Source: a virus
DNA: 28,828 bases
IMG/VR virus record: IMGVR_UViG_3300017963_000639
Span: 1-28,828 of that record
Reading direction: 5' to 3' (one strand)
Under the pieces are notes generated by a model. It did not search any database. It saw only the letters and a program-made list of their open reading frames with translations, and had not been told where the DNA came from. The stretch's first letter is position 1; the number at the start of each line of letters is the position of its first letter. Positions 1 through 7,612 of the stretch are shown here, piece by piece. The translations under genes and the position numbers were made by a program.

Positions 1-137
1 CGCGACTGTGATATGCCGGAGAAAGAACCTAATTTTTTGCTTTTTTTGCTGTTATCCATGACCGTTTAAGCGGAAGGGTTGTTCTGAAATATTTTCATAA
101 GTGTTGACCATGACCCTTGAAGCGGAATGGGTTGTTG
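1..137 (-). repeat. Left-edge imperfect direct repeat and possible partial ORF
   Basis: Two copies of a roughly 27-bp sequence lie at 57-83 and 109-136; both begin CATGACC and end in GGGTTGTT with a few differences. The second copy directly follows the stop of the zinc-ribbon gene. On the minus strand each copy holds an ATG. The first (right-hand) ATG gives only about 19 codons. The second, at 59, stays open to the window edge (begins MDNSKKSKKLGSF) and could be the start of another gene, but no good ribosome site precedes it. Confidence 0.3.
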
Positions 138-599
138 TCAACCTTTGTCCTTCCATTGTGACCAATTGCCAAGACCGCTAATCTTCTGGGGAGAAGAAAC
201 GCTTGGGTCTTGTTCCCGCTGCCCAATGATTGTGTCCGGGGCGGGGTCTTCAAAGCAATAGGGACAAGGAACGTTTTCCTTGATATGATGTTTGCATTGG
301 GGGCAAATGTTGCAAGTGGTGAAAGACAGATTATATGTTTTGGGGCTTTGCTGCCGATGTCGCCAACTATCCCGGGCGTCAACCGCTTTGTCAATTGCTT
401 CATCGCAAGACTTGCAAAGACCGTCCGGAACCGGGTGTCCGTCCGTTGCGTTGGGGTCAATCGGCAACCGACAAGCCAAGCAAACCTTGACCGTCTTCAA
501 AGCCCGGGATGACTTCCGCAAATATTCGGCAACTTCCTTCAATCGGTTTCTTTGATTGTCAACTTCCCAATCAATCTTGTCCCCGTCAATCTTTGGCAT
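138..599 (-). CDS. Double zinc-ribbon protein, 153 aa
   Basis: Function unknown. Two zinc-binding modules are visible: CLAC followed about 20 residues later by CKSC (residues 40-65), and CNICPQC followed by CPYC (residues 95-114). These look like structural zinc ribbons of a small nucleic-acid- or protein-binding factor. The start ATG at 599 follows AAAGG with normal spacing. The upstream neighbour ends at 619, and the gap carries the tail of one AATAAACCCC element. Left of the stop lies a copy of a short direct repeat. It is the last recognised gene of the leftward block. No enzymatic motif is seen. Confidence 0.75.
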   Translation of the reverse strand: MPKIDGDKIDWEVDNQRNRLKEVAEYLRKSSRALKTVKVCLACRLPIDPNATDGHPVPDGLCKSCDEAIDKAVDARDSWRHRQQSPKTYNLSFTTCNICPQCKHHIKENVPCPYCFEDPAPDTIIGQREQDPSVSSPQKISGLGNWSQWKDKG

Positions 600-618
600 T
601 GGTTCAACCTTTCTTCAA

Positions 619-921
619 TCACTTGTTTGAAATGTTGGGGTTTATTGGTGAAACGGTTTCAAGGCAATTCCGTTCTTTGGGGAGTTGGGCCCAATGTTTC
701 GGACAAAACTTGTTTCCGTATCCGTCCCGGTATAGAACGGAACCCATTGGGGCGGGTGAACCACAAACGGAACAAGCGTCTTGGTTGGGCATTGTTGCCA
801 ACCATTGCTTCATCACAATACCTTTCCCTTCCAGCTTGCCCCGCAATTTGCCAACCCAGAAGCCCCGCAACCAACCAAAGACATACCCCAACGCGAATAA
901 TCCGAGATAAGCCCAAAACAT
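619..921 (-). CDS. Small membrane-anchored zinc-finger protein, 100 aa
   Basis: Residues 1-25 are hydrophobic and aromatic (AYLGLFALGYVFGWLRGFWV), giving one membrane segment that may act as an uncleaved anchor. A probable zinc site follows: CSVCGSP at about residue 50 and FCPKHW at about residue 74. The ATG at 921 lies one base after the TGA of the csrA-like gene, and its AAAGGG ribosome site is inside that gene, so the two are likely translationally coupled. The last codons (SPINPNISNK) are written by a copy of the repeated AATAAACCCC element, so the element overlaps coding sequence here. Function unknown; the topology suggests a role at the host membrane. Confidence 0.7.
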   Translation of the reverse strand: MFWAYLGLFALGYVFGWLRGFWVGKLRGKLEGKGIVMKQWLATMPNQDACSVCGSPAPMGSVLYRDGYGNKFCPKHWAQLPKERNCLETVSPINPNISNK

Positions 922-922
922 A

Positions 923-1129
923 TCATTTCCCTTTCAATAGCTTGGGAACCGGCTTGACCAATCCCCTTTGAATTGTGTCTTGTTCATTCATCAACTTGAA
1001 GACCGTTGTTTCCCCGTTGGGGAAATTGACCCGCAACCGGACAACCGGTCCGCGGACCCTTTCAACAATGACTTCAAACTTCCCGTCAATCATAACCGCT
1101 TCCGCGGTTTTTCTGGAAAGAATCAACAA
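923..1129 (-). CDS. csrA: CsrA/RsmA-like translational regulator, 68 aa
   Basis: The first 50 residues match the CsrA fold: LILSRKTAEAVMID, then FEVIVERVRGPVVRLRVNFP, aligning with LILTRR-GETLMIGD and VTVLGVKGNQVRIGVNAP of bacterial CsrA. CsrA dimers bind GGA motifs in mRNA leaders and block or alter translation. The usual C-terminal RNA-contact segment (VHREE) reads VFKLM, so Lys stands where Arg44 is expected. I chose the TTG at 1129: it follows AAAGGGG, starts 4 bases after the upstream stop, and gives the family length of 61-70 residues. A GTG at 1201 in the same frame would add 24 residues but overlap the upstream gene by 68 bases. The family assignment is good; its target is not visible. 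Confidence 0.82.
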   Translation of the reverse strand: MLILSRKTAEAVMIDGKFEVIVERVRGPVVRLRVNFPNGETTVFKLMNEQDTIQRGLVKPVPKLLKGK

Positions 1130-1133
1130 GGGT

Positions 1134-1526
1134 TCAACCCCTTTCCGCCCCCGGGCAATCATCGAAACAAACGCCCCCAACCGGGTCTTGGCAGTCTTCA
1201 CAATCCCAAGCGTCTTGGGACGCTGCCCCGCGTTTGTCGTGAATGGGTGTTAACTTGTTGTCCAAGACCAACCGCTTGACCCATACTTCATCAAGGAACG
1301 GTTGAATGAAGCTTGACTTGGAAATCCCCGGGAAGATGAAAAGCGTTTGATTGATGAATGTCAACGCTTTTTGATAGTCCTTCTGCCCGAAGCTTCCCGC
1401 GGGGACATCCAAATCAATATACGCTTGAAGCGTCTTGATTAGGTGGGAAAGTTGGTCATGTTTCCTTCTCAGACATTGGGCTTCAATGACCGCTTTGCAA
1501 ACCTTCAAAAATTTCTTTGTCTTCAT
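1134..1526 (-). CDS. Hypothetical protein, 130 aa
   Basis: Not recognised. The N-terminal half is basic and helical (KTKKFLKVCKAVIEAQCLRRK). The C-terminus is rich in Cys and Asp (CEDCQDPVGGVCFDDC, residues 109-124), which could be a small metal-binding knot. The ATG at 1526 has AAGGG about 8 bases upstream. It sits between the primase-ATPase and the csrA-like gene, ending 4 bases before the latter. Its leader carries a GTGTAAACA motif and a copy of the AATAAACCCC element, so it may open a new transcription unit that runs through the csrA-like gene to the left. Confidence 0.65.
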   Translation of the reverse strand: MKTKKFLKVCKAVIEAQCLRRKHDQLSHLIKTLQAYIDLDVPAGSFGQKDYQKALTFINQTLFIFPGISKSSFIQPFLDEVWVKRLVLDNKLTPIHDKRGAASQDAWDCEDCQDPVGGVCFDDCPGAERG

Positions 1527-1553
1527 CCTTCTTTTCCCTTCTTCAAAGTGGAA

Positions 1554-1563
1554 GTGTAAACAC
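1554..1563. promoter_or_regulatory. GTGTAAACA intergenic motif, copy 1
   Basis: GTGTAAACAC, an inverted repeat of GTGT around AA, lies between the repeated element and the 1526 start. It is one of five copies of this 9-mer, all between genes or at gene ends. Confidence 0.4.
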
Positions 1564-1567
1564 CTAG

Positions 1568-1598
1568 TTTCAAACCATGGGGTTTATTGGAGAATCAA
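1568..1598 (-). repeat. AATAAACCCC element, copy 2
   Basis: On the minus strand it reads TTGATTCTCCAATAAACCCC, then ATGGTTTGAAACTAGG. Its first bases supply the TGA stop of the primase gene (1597-1595), and it ends just before the leader of the 130-aa gene. Confidence 0.75.
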
Positions 1599-3775
1599 CG
1601 GGCTTTCAATCCTGCCCCCAACCAAAGCTTCCGGACATTGGGCTTCAATACAAACAAGTGAAGATTCCGTCCGCGGACCCCGGACTTGTTGGGGACTTCC
1701 TTCCGTTCAAGGATTGACAATTCCCTCATGTCCGCGGTATAGCGTTCAATGGAAGACTTCCCAAGCCCCAAAGCGGTTGCAATTTGACCGCAAGACAACC
1801 CGTCTTTGTATTTCATCAACAGACGGATGATTTCAAATTGGAAACCATATCCGGTGTCTAATCCAATCTTCCGAACAATCCGCAAACAATCCGCGTCAAC
1901 CTTTGACTTGCCCAAGACGATTGCCAAGCAAATTGCAAGCTTTGTGAATTGGGCAGTCAACCGGGTTGCCAATTCAACCCGCGGTCTGTAAGCAATTTCG
2001 GACTTGTCCCGTTTGACTTGTGCCCGGCAAAAGGAAACGGTTTGACCCAACGCTTGGATTTTGTGGTCAACCTTCTCCGGGACGGTTATCCTTGCCGATT
2101 GAATCAACTCCCCCTTCAAGTGATTGACAAACCCAAAAGAAGCTTGTTTCAACGTTAACATCTTGTTGGTTGTTTGGTTGTCTTCCAGGAAGGAAAGAAT
2201 TTGATTAGCAGTATTATTGAACGCGGCTTGAAGGAACGGGGTTTGGTCTTCTTCTCCCAAGATTTCACAATCAAGGAAACGTTCCCCCAAATGGGTCCGG
2301 TTCAAGTTTCGGATTTCATCCGTAGCACACAAAACAAACGTCATCCGTAAAGATTCATAATCATGAGCAACCTTATTCCGATAGCTTGCCCGGGAAGTTC
2401 CGTCATATAGGTCCCGAAGTTCCGCTAATATCTTGTCCCGGTTGGGGGCATTCAATAGCGTATCTCCATCCTTGATGATTGTTGTTTTCCTATCCATTTT
2501 CGGAACAAGGGAATTGTCTTCTGCCCTTGCCTTGGCGGAACGTCCTTCCGTAAAGCCCGAATGAAGACCGGTGATTGATGAAACAGGATAGACATAATCC
2601 CGGGCAGGGGACAAGCATTCCGCAAGTGTTGTCTTTCCACTTCCCGGGGGTCCGATAACCCGCAACCAAAGTTGTTCCCCGGGCAACTCGGTTGAAGCCA
2701 TGACCGCAAGCATTGTTGCCAACGTATCTTGAAGAATCGGTGTCCAATGAAGGGTTTGTTCAAAATCCTTGCAAAGTTCCCGGAAGGAAGACCGGGGAAT
2801 TGGTTCAATGACGGGTCCTTCATCTTCTGGGGATGATAGCTTCTTCCCGGTCAAGACGCTTGAAACCTTCTTCATCTTGGACAGAAGGAACGCAAGCCCC
2901 TTTTGCGGACCCCTTTCCCCAAATAGGTCCCGGACATCATATCCGTCTTCAAAGTCCTTGGAATGGCCCCGCTTGCCCCAATATAAGCGTTCTAGCCCCT
3001 TGGGTCCTTCTCCATTGGCTTCCCCGCAAACCTTCCCAACGCGTTTCATACCATCCCACCCGGGGCGGACGGACTTCCCGCTTGGGGTCTTCCGGGGCCA
3101 ATCATTGTCATAAGCCAAACGGACCGTCTTCCCGGCAAGCAAAGGGACCCATTCCGCTTTGAAGGTATTTGCCCCCGGGGTTGCAATGACCGCTTCCTTT
3201 GCCCCAAGGGACTTCTTTGGGTTGCGGGTCTTGACCAACCGTTGGCCATTGTCCCGGGTTTGTTGCAACGCCCCCCAGACGGACATTCCGTCCCAAGGAC
3301 CCTCTTGAAGCCAAACAACCTTTTGACCCTTCTTCAACAGATGAAGACCAAAAGGCCAAATCTTCAACCCGGGTGTTGACATTGCCCGGGGATTGTCAAA
3401 GCCCCATTTGTAAAGGTTTGCAAGCTTCCCCTTGTTGTTATATGCCGGAATCAACCAATCCCCGTTCAACGGGTTCCGGGCAACTTGCCAAGCTTTCAAG
3501 ACATCCGGTTCAATCCCCCGGTCATCCGTCAATTCTTCAAAGTCTTTGTCCGTTGTTGACTTGATGGACATTTCCAGCAACCGAGAAAGAAAACCGTATA
3601 TGTTTCCGGTTTCCCCGCAAGACTTGCAATCCCATTGTCCCGTTGATTTATTGATGAAGAAATGTCCGTCTTTGTCGCAAAGGGGGCAAGCCCCTTCCGC
3701 TTGTTCCCCTTCCCAATCCAAGTCAAGACCATGAAAAACAAAAGGTTTCAATTTTGCGGGTGTTGTCTTCTTCAA
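1595..3775 (-). CDS. DNA primase-ATPase (TOPRIM primase fused to P-loop helicase-like domain), 726 aa
   Basis: Likely primes and drives phage DNA replication. In order: a CHC2-like zinc finger (C30, C33, C50, C53); a TOPRIM domain with EGPWD (158-162) and a YDND acidic pair (223-225); a P-loop ATPase with GPPGSGKT (375-382) and a Walker B-like IIKDGD (433-438); and a C-terminal winged helix (LSCGQIATALGLGKSSIERY). The ATPase resembles a AAA+ or superfamily 3 type rather than a RecA-type DnaB helicase. I chose the TTG at 3775: it follows AAAGGA with 7-base spacing and lies after the polymerase stop. The longer frame from 3829 would overlap the polymerase. The stop codon lies inside a copy of the repeated element. 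Confidence 0.88.
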   Translation of the reverse strand: MKKTTPAKLKPFVFHGLDLDWEGEQAEGACPLCDKDGHFFINKSTGQWDCKSCGETGNIYGFLSRLLEMSIKSTTDKDFEELTDDRGIEPDVLKAWQVARNPLNGDWLIPAYNNKGKLANLYKWGFDNPRAMSTPGLKIWPFGLHLLKKGQKVVWLQEGPWDGMSVWGALQQTRDNGQRLVKTRNPKKSLGAKEAVIATPGANTFKAEWVPLLAGKTVRLAYDNDWPRKTPSGKSVRPGWDGMKRVGKVCGEANGEGPKGLERLYWGKRGHSKDFEDGYDVRDLFGERGPQKGLAFLLSKMKKVSSVLTGKKLSSPEDEGPVIEPIPRSSFRELCKDFEQTLHWTPILQDTLATMLAVMASTELPGEQLWLRVIGPPGSGKTTLAECLSPARDYVYPVSSITGLHSGFTEGRSAKARAEDNSLVPKMDRKTTIIKDGDTLLNAPNRDKILAELRDLYDGTSRASYRNKVAHDYESLRMTFVLCATDEIRNLNRTHLGERFLDCEILGEEDQTPFLQAAFNNTANQILSFLEDNQTTNKMLTLKQASFGFVNHLKGELIQSARITVPEKVDHKIQALGQTVSFCRAQVKRDKSEIAYRPRVELATRLTAQFTKLAICLAIVLGKSKVDADCLRIVRKIGLDTGYGFQFEIIRLLMKYKDGLSCGQIATALGLGKSSIERYTADMRELSILERKEVPNKSGVRGRNLHLFVLKPNVRKLWLGAGLKAR

Positions 3776-3788
3776 CGCTTCATCCTTT

Positions 3789-5786
3789 CTACAATGCAAG
3801 GGCAACGCCATTGGCCCAATTGTCTTCAATCAAATCACAATCAACCGGGGTGGGAAGTCCCAAGACATCCCCCGCGGTTTCCATCAAATTCTTCACCCTG
3901 CGGATTTTGGCAATGTTGCCCTTCCGCTTGGGGAAATCCAAAACAATTTCATCATGAACCGTCATAATCATTTTGAATTCATCCCCCAACCGGTCAAGGT
4001 AAGCATTGACACCAATCAACGCGTGAATCAAACCCCAACCCGCGGACCCTTGAACAAAGTAATTGACCGCAGCGTGGGGCTTTGAACGGGGGACTTCCAG
4101 ACGATACCCGCCAAGGGTTGTGACAAACCCGTTTTGTTTGGCTTCCCGGTTCTTTGAAGCCATGAATTTGTCAATCAAGGGAAGTTGTTTCCGTATCATT
4201 TGATAAGCGTTGGGAACGCGGTAGGTTGCATTGGCCCGGGCAATCCCCGCCCCATATATCAACGCAAAGTTTCCATTCTTCACCCAACGGTATTGTTCCG
4301 TCTTCGCAAATCCTTCTGGTCCGAGTTTGGCAAATAGCTTGGGGTGAAGTTGTTCCCCAATAACAAGATGAACGGACTTTCCTTCTTCAAACGCGTCAAT
4401 CAAACGTTGGTCCCCGGATTGGTAAGCAAAAATCCGAAGTTCTATATTCATATAATCCAACGCAAACCAAACCCGCCCCGGGGCAGGGCAGAAGACTTGA
4501 CGCAAGTTGAAGTTTTCTTTCTTTGAAATGTTTTGGGCGTTTGGGTCATTGGAAGACAGACGGGTTGTCTTCGTCCCGGTAATGTTGAAGTTGGGAAACA
4601 ACCGCAACCAAGACGGGTTGCCCCCGTTGGGACCCCTTTTTGATTTGGTGGGGTTTATTAGAAAACAACCATCCGTTCCAATGGGGAACGATACCTTCCC
4701 ATATGTTTCAAGGTAATCATCCGCTTTCCCGGTCTTGCGGAACGCTTGAAGGTTTGCCATGAAATGGAACGCTTTGGAACGGGTCTTGACTTGAAGCTTC
4801 AATTCTTCAATGGTGTCATTGTTCGTTGAATAGCCCGTCTTGGTTTCCATTTTGGCGGTTGGCTTCAACTTGAAGTTCCCATATAGGACCCCTTGAAGCT
4901 GCGGATAAGAACGCAAGTTGTCAATCTTCCCGTTGGCAAGACGGACACATTTTCTTTCCGCGTCTTCATTGGCTTGACTGAATTGGGCAACCGCTTTGTC
5001 AAGCTTCCTGCGGTCAATGGTGATTCCGTTTTCTTCCATCTTGAAAGTGATTGAAAGAAGCTTCTTCCGCGTTTGGTATAACTCCCAAAGTCCTTCTTCC
5101 TTCAACGCGTCTTCAAAGATAAGCCAAAGACCCATTGTCCTTTCCGCGTCAAGCAAACCATAGGTTGAAAGAACATTCCACCAAAGGTGGTCTTTGGGAT
5201 ATTTTTCATCCTTGGCAATTGCCCGGGGAAGCCAAGTGTCGAAATAATGCCAGCTTGAACCATGGGAAGCCCGTTTCAAGTGGGGCCAATGGGGGTCATG
5301 GGGTCCGGCAATCCGCCAACCCTTCTTCTTTCCAATTCTCCGGGCTTTGATTGTTTCTTCTGCCAACGCGTCTTGGTCTTCAACGCTGATGTCAAGGAAT
5401 TCCGCGGCAAGGTCTTTCAAGCCATGGGGGGCGGAAGACATCAAGACATGAGAAGCAATCAAGGTGTCTTCACAATCTTCCAGCGTTTTCAACGCTTCCG
5501 GGAAGGATATGATTCCTGCTTTGTAATGGGCCCGGACATCAAACTTGGCATTGTGGAAAACCAACCGATTGTCCCGGTATACTTCATGAATTTGACGGAC
5601 TTCCTTCTTTGGCATATTCGGAAGACGGGTCTTGGGGTCAACATCCCATTCCCATCCGTTCATGGTCCCTTCTTCGTCACAAATGGAAGTGAAGAACGGA
5701 AGACAACCATGATGAAGGGAAACCCCGGTGTCTTCGGTATCCAACGCAACAAGGGGCTTCCGGGCTTTGCGGATCGGTTTGACCAT
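3789..5786 (-). CDS. polA: DNA polymerase I family (family A), 665 aa
   Basis: Replicative family A polymerase with a 3'-5' proofreading domain and no 5'-3' nuclease domain, as in T7-like polymerases (about 700 aa). Exo motifs: DTEDTG (16-21), HNAKFD (78-83), YGLLD (209-213). Polymerase motifs: A, DYMNIELR (444-451); B, KNGNFALIYG (503-512); C, VHDE (610-613). F507 sits at the position of E. coli Phe762. The start ATG at 5786 follows AAAGGG by 8 bases, and the protein opens with the basic tag MVKPIRKARKP. It is followed by the primase gene after 13 bases and preceded by a PD-(D/E)XK gene, so replication genes are clustered. A copy of the AATAAACCCC core lies inside the gene at 4641-4668 and encodes FLINPT. 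Confidence 0.96.
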   Translation of the reverse strand: MVKPIRKARKPLVALDTEDTGVSLHHGCLPFFTSICDEEGTMNGWEWDVDPKTRLPNMPKKEVRQIHEVYRDNRLVFHNAKFDVRAHYKAGIISFPEALKTLEDCEDTLIASHVLMSSAPHGLKDLAAEFLDISVEDQDALAEETIKARRIGKKKGWRIAGPHDPHWPHLKRASHGSSWHYFDTWLPRAIAKDEKYPKDHLWWNVLSTYGLLDAERTMGLWLIFEDALKEEGLWELYQTRKKLLSITFKMEENGITIDRRKLDKAVAQFSQANEDAERKCVRLANGKIDNLRSYPQLQGVLYGNFKLKPTAKMETKTGYSTNNDTIEELKLQVKTRSKAFHFMANLQAFRKTGKADDYLETYGKVSFPIGTDGCFLINPTKSKRGPNGGNPSWLRLFPNFNITGTKTTRLSSNDPNAQNISKKENFNLRQVFCPAPGRVWFALDYMNIELRIFAYQSGDQRLIDAFEEGKSVHLVIGEQLHPKLFAKLGPEGFAKTEQYRWVKNGNFALIYGAGIARANATYRVPNAYQMIRKQLPLIDKFMASKNREAKQNGFVTTLGGYRLEVPRSKPHAAVNYFVQGSAGWGLIHALIGVNAYLDRLGDEFKMIMTVHDEIVLDFPKRKGNIAKIRRVKNLMETAGDVLGLPTPVDCDLIEDNWANGVALAL
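4641..4668 (-). repeat. AATAAACCCC element-like sequence inside the polymerase gene
   Basis: The minus strand reads TTTTCTAATAAACCCCACC, then AAATCAAAAAGGGG. It keeps the core and a terminal AGGGG but is fully inside the polymerase frame. It could be an internal regulatory copy or chance. Confidence 0.4.
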
Positions 5787-5831
5787 TGTTCAAACCCTTT
5801 CTTCTTTTTGATAGGACAAAGACGCGGGAAG

Positions 5832-6566
5832 CTATTTGGTCAACTTCTTCATTGCTTCCCGTCTTTGTTTGATGATTTGACGCTTTGACGCTGCCCCGGT
5901 CATTTCCCGGGCATAATCCAACGGACCCTTCTTTCCGGGAGCCCGGAACGGGGGAAGGGGATGTTTCCCGGTAATGTCAAAGCGGTATAGCCCCGCGGTC
6001 TTGATTGCCGTTTCACAATCTGGCCATTGAACCGGCATTGAAAGACATTCCGCTTTGATTGTCTTTTCAACCTTCTCCGGTTTGATGTCCTTTTCCGCCA
6101 TGGTGTCAAACCCGGCAAGGGTAGACATCCCCGGGACCCAAAGCTTTGGTTGGCCTATATAGAAATCGCCAATTCCCAACGTCAATTGAATTGGCATTTC
6201 CGGAAGGAATGCAAACAAGCCCCGCAGATATTCAACGGACGGGATTGTTGGCTTGACTTCCAGAAGACCGGGGAAGGATGACCATTGAAAGAAGAAGTCC
6301 GGGGTATATTCCCAACCGTTTTCAAGACGGAATGTCTTTGGCTCATACTGCCAACCGTCCATCAAGTGGTAATAGTCAAAGAAAACCGCCCAACGGGCTT
6401 CAAGACGGGACTTGAATTCAACGTCCCGGTATATTGTGGGTTTGGGTTCAATCACCTTCCGGACGGGCTTGGGGGGCTTTCTACGGGCTTTCTTCAACGC
6501 TTGGCGGGTCCGTCCCTTTTTGGTCTTCCGCTTGTATGCTCTTTTTGCTTTCTTCTTCTTTGCCAT
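5832..6566 (-). CDS. PD-(D/E)XK phage nuclease, 244 aa
   Basis: Probable DNA endonuclease or exonuclease. The core FKSRLEARWAVFFD, then YTPDFF, then LLEVKP gives the catalytic set E56, D90, E103-x-K105 of the PD-(D/E)XK fold, in the arrangement common to small phage nucleases with a 'shape, WEYEP, PDF, EVKP' pattern. The first 45 residues are very basic and include PPKPVRK (31-37), a tag shared with other replication proteins here. The ATG at 6566 has AAGGG upstream, provided by the end of an AATAAACCCC element. It lies upstream of the polymerase. A role in recombination or break processing fits the context but is inferred. Confidence 0.85.
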   Translation of the reverse strand: MAKKKKAKRAYKRKTKKGRTRQALKKARRKPPKPVRKVIEPKPTIYRDVEFKSRLEARWAVFFDYYHLMDGWQYEPKTFRLENGWEYTPDFFFQWSSFPGLLEVKPTIPSVEYLRGLFAFLPEMPIQLTLGIGDFYIGQPKLWVPGMSTLAGFDTMAEKDIKPEKVEKTIKAECLSMPVQWPDCETAIKTAGLYRFDITGKHPLPPFRAPGKKGPLDYAREMTGAASKRQIIKQRREAMKKLTK

Positions 6567-6580
6567 GGTCCGGACCCTTG

Positions 6581-6612
6581 TTTGAAATCGTGGGGTTTAT
6601 TAAGAAATCAAA
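6581..6612 (-). repeat. AATAAACCCC element, copy 4
   Basis: The minus strand reads TTTGATTTCTTAATAAACCC, then CACGATTTCAAACAAGGG. The terminal AAGGG is the ribosome site of the 244-aa nuclease gene, 9 bases before its ATG. Confidence 0.75.
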
Positions 6613-6614
6613 GT

Positions 6615-6623
6615 GTGTAAACA
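6615..6623. promoter_or_regulatory. GTGTAAACA intergenic motif, copy 2
   Basis: GTGTAAACA beside the repeated element, between the acidic-linker gene and the nuclease gene. Confidence 0.35.
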
Positions 6624-6639
6624 ATGAGTTTGGGAAATG

Positions 6640-6715
6640 CGGAAGCCCGGGTTTGGTCATCCTCGGAACTTGCACCCCGGGGATACTTGGATTTAGACAG
6701 CCCCCCGGGCTTCCG
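6640..6715 (-). terminator. Long-loop hairpin between genes (possible terminator or structured leader)
   Basis: CGGAAGCCCGGG at 6640-6651 is the perfect complement of CCCGGGCTTCCG at 6704-6715, a 12-bp stem closing a loop of about 52 bases that contains the palindrome CCCCGGGG. It lies just after the stop of the acidic-linker gene. There is no T-run, so a simple intrinsic terminator is doubtful. Confidence 0.35.
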
Positions 6716-6726
6716 GTCCCCTTGCC

Positions 6727-7557
6727 TTATTCGTCCCCTTCAAGGTTGTCCCAAGGAACGTTGGCTTTCTTCTTCCCGGACTTCACAAAGACCCCGGAAA
6801 CGGTCTTCTTCGTCTTGTTGACCGTCTTGACTTCAAATTCCGCGGGTTTGGCCCGGGGGGACGGTTTCAACATATAGACATCTTCTTTGTCCGGAACCCA
6901 ATCTTCTTCTTCGTCTTCGGGTTCTTCTTCTTCTTCTTCTTCTTCGTCTTCATCCTCCGTTTCTTCTTCGTCTTCATCCTCGGATTCATCTTCTTCATCC
7001 TCGGAATCTTCGTCTTCCGCTTCGTCTTCTTCTTCATCGTCTTCCGGGTCTTCGTCTTCATCTTCGTCCGGAAGGGGTTCATCTTGGTCTTCTGCCAACC
7101 CTTGAATGAAGACATACGTTCCCCCGTCTTCCGGGGCCCAAGTGTTGAAGTAGAACATTGGTTGGGCTTCCGCCAATTCCCCAAGGATGTCCGGAAGGTC
7201 ATCAATGTCTGAGTCTTCAACGGTGTCCGCCCCCAAAAGCTTCATGTCGGAAACAAGTCCTTCAAGCTTGTCTTCAACCGTCTTGTTTTCGGTTGCCCGG
7301 ATGAAGTGTTGAATCGAAGTCTTCACCCCGGCATATTCTTCCGGTTCCGCAACCTTGGCTTGAAGGAAGACATATGGGTTGCCCTTTTTGTCAACGTCCA
7401 ACTTGAAGCCCGTCAATTGGGCAACACCGCGGACAATGCCCCCGGGCAGCGTAGAACCCTTGGCTTGCCCTTCCGCTTCCCGGGCTTTCTTCCAAGACCG
7501 TCCCCCGCGTTTCTTCAACTTTGCCAACACCGCGGAACTTGCTTTCTTCTTTGCCAT
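6727..7557 (-). CDS. Protein with long Asp/Glu-rich linker, possible ssDNA-binding protein, 276 aa
   Basis: Residues 1-35 are basic (MAKKKASSAV, KLKKRGGRSWKK). Residues 40-150 form a beta-rich domain (GIVRGVAQLTGFKLDVDKKG, NPYVFLQAKVAEPEEYAG). Residues 156-220 are almost only Asp, Glu and Ser. A small C-terminal domain (EVKTVNKTKKTVSGVFVKSG) ends in DNLEGDE. The gene sits between a RecA-like ATPase and a nuclease, and no other single-strand-binding protein is visible, so an OB-fold DNA-binding role is plausible but unproven; the acidic tract could mimic DNA or recruit partners as acidic SSB tails do. AAAGGG precedes the ATG at 7557. Confidence 0.7.
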   Translation of the reverse strand: MAKKKASSAVLAKLKKRGGRSWKKAREAEGQAKGSTLPGGIVRGVAQLTGFKLDVDKKGNPYVFLQAKVAEPEEYAGVKTSIQHFIRATENKTVEDKLEGLVSDMKLLGADTVEDSDIDDLPDILGELAEAQPMFYFNTWAPEDGGTYVFIQGLAEDQDEPLPDEDEDEDPEDDEEEDEAEDEDSEDEEDESEDEDEEETEDEDEEEEEEEEPEDEEEDWVPDKEDVYMLKPSPRAKPAEFEVKTVNKTKKTVSGVFVKSGKKKANVPWDNLEGDE

Positions 7558-7612
7558 AACTCAAAACCCTTTCAATCAAAAAGTGAAAATAGAAAGAACG
7601 CTTTCCGGGGTG

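Noticed and set aside
3776-3829. 18-residue N-terminal extension of the primase
   Set aside because: It overlaps the polymerase end; the TTG at 3775 has an ideal AAAGGA site.
6887-7105. Poly-Ser open frame on the plus strand
   Set aside because: It is the antisense of the Asp/Glu tract (GAA/GAC repeats give TTC/GTC and Ser codons in another frame). No ribosome site.
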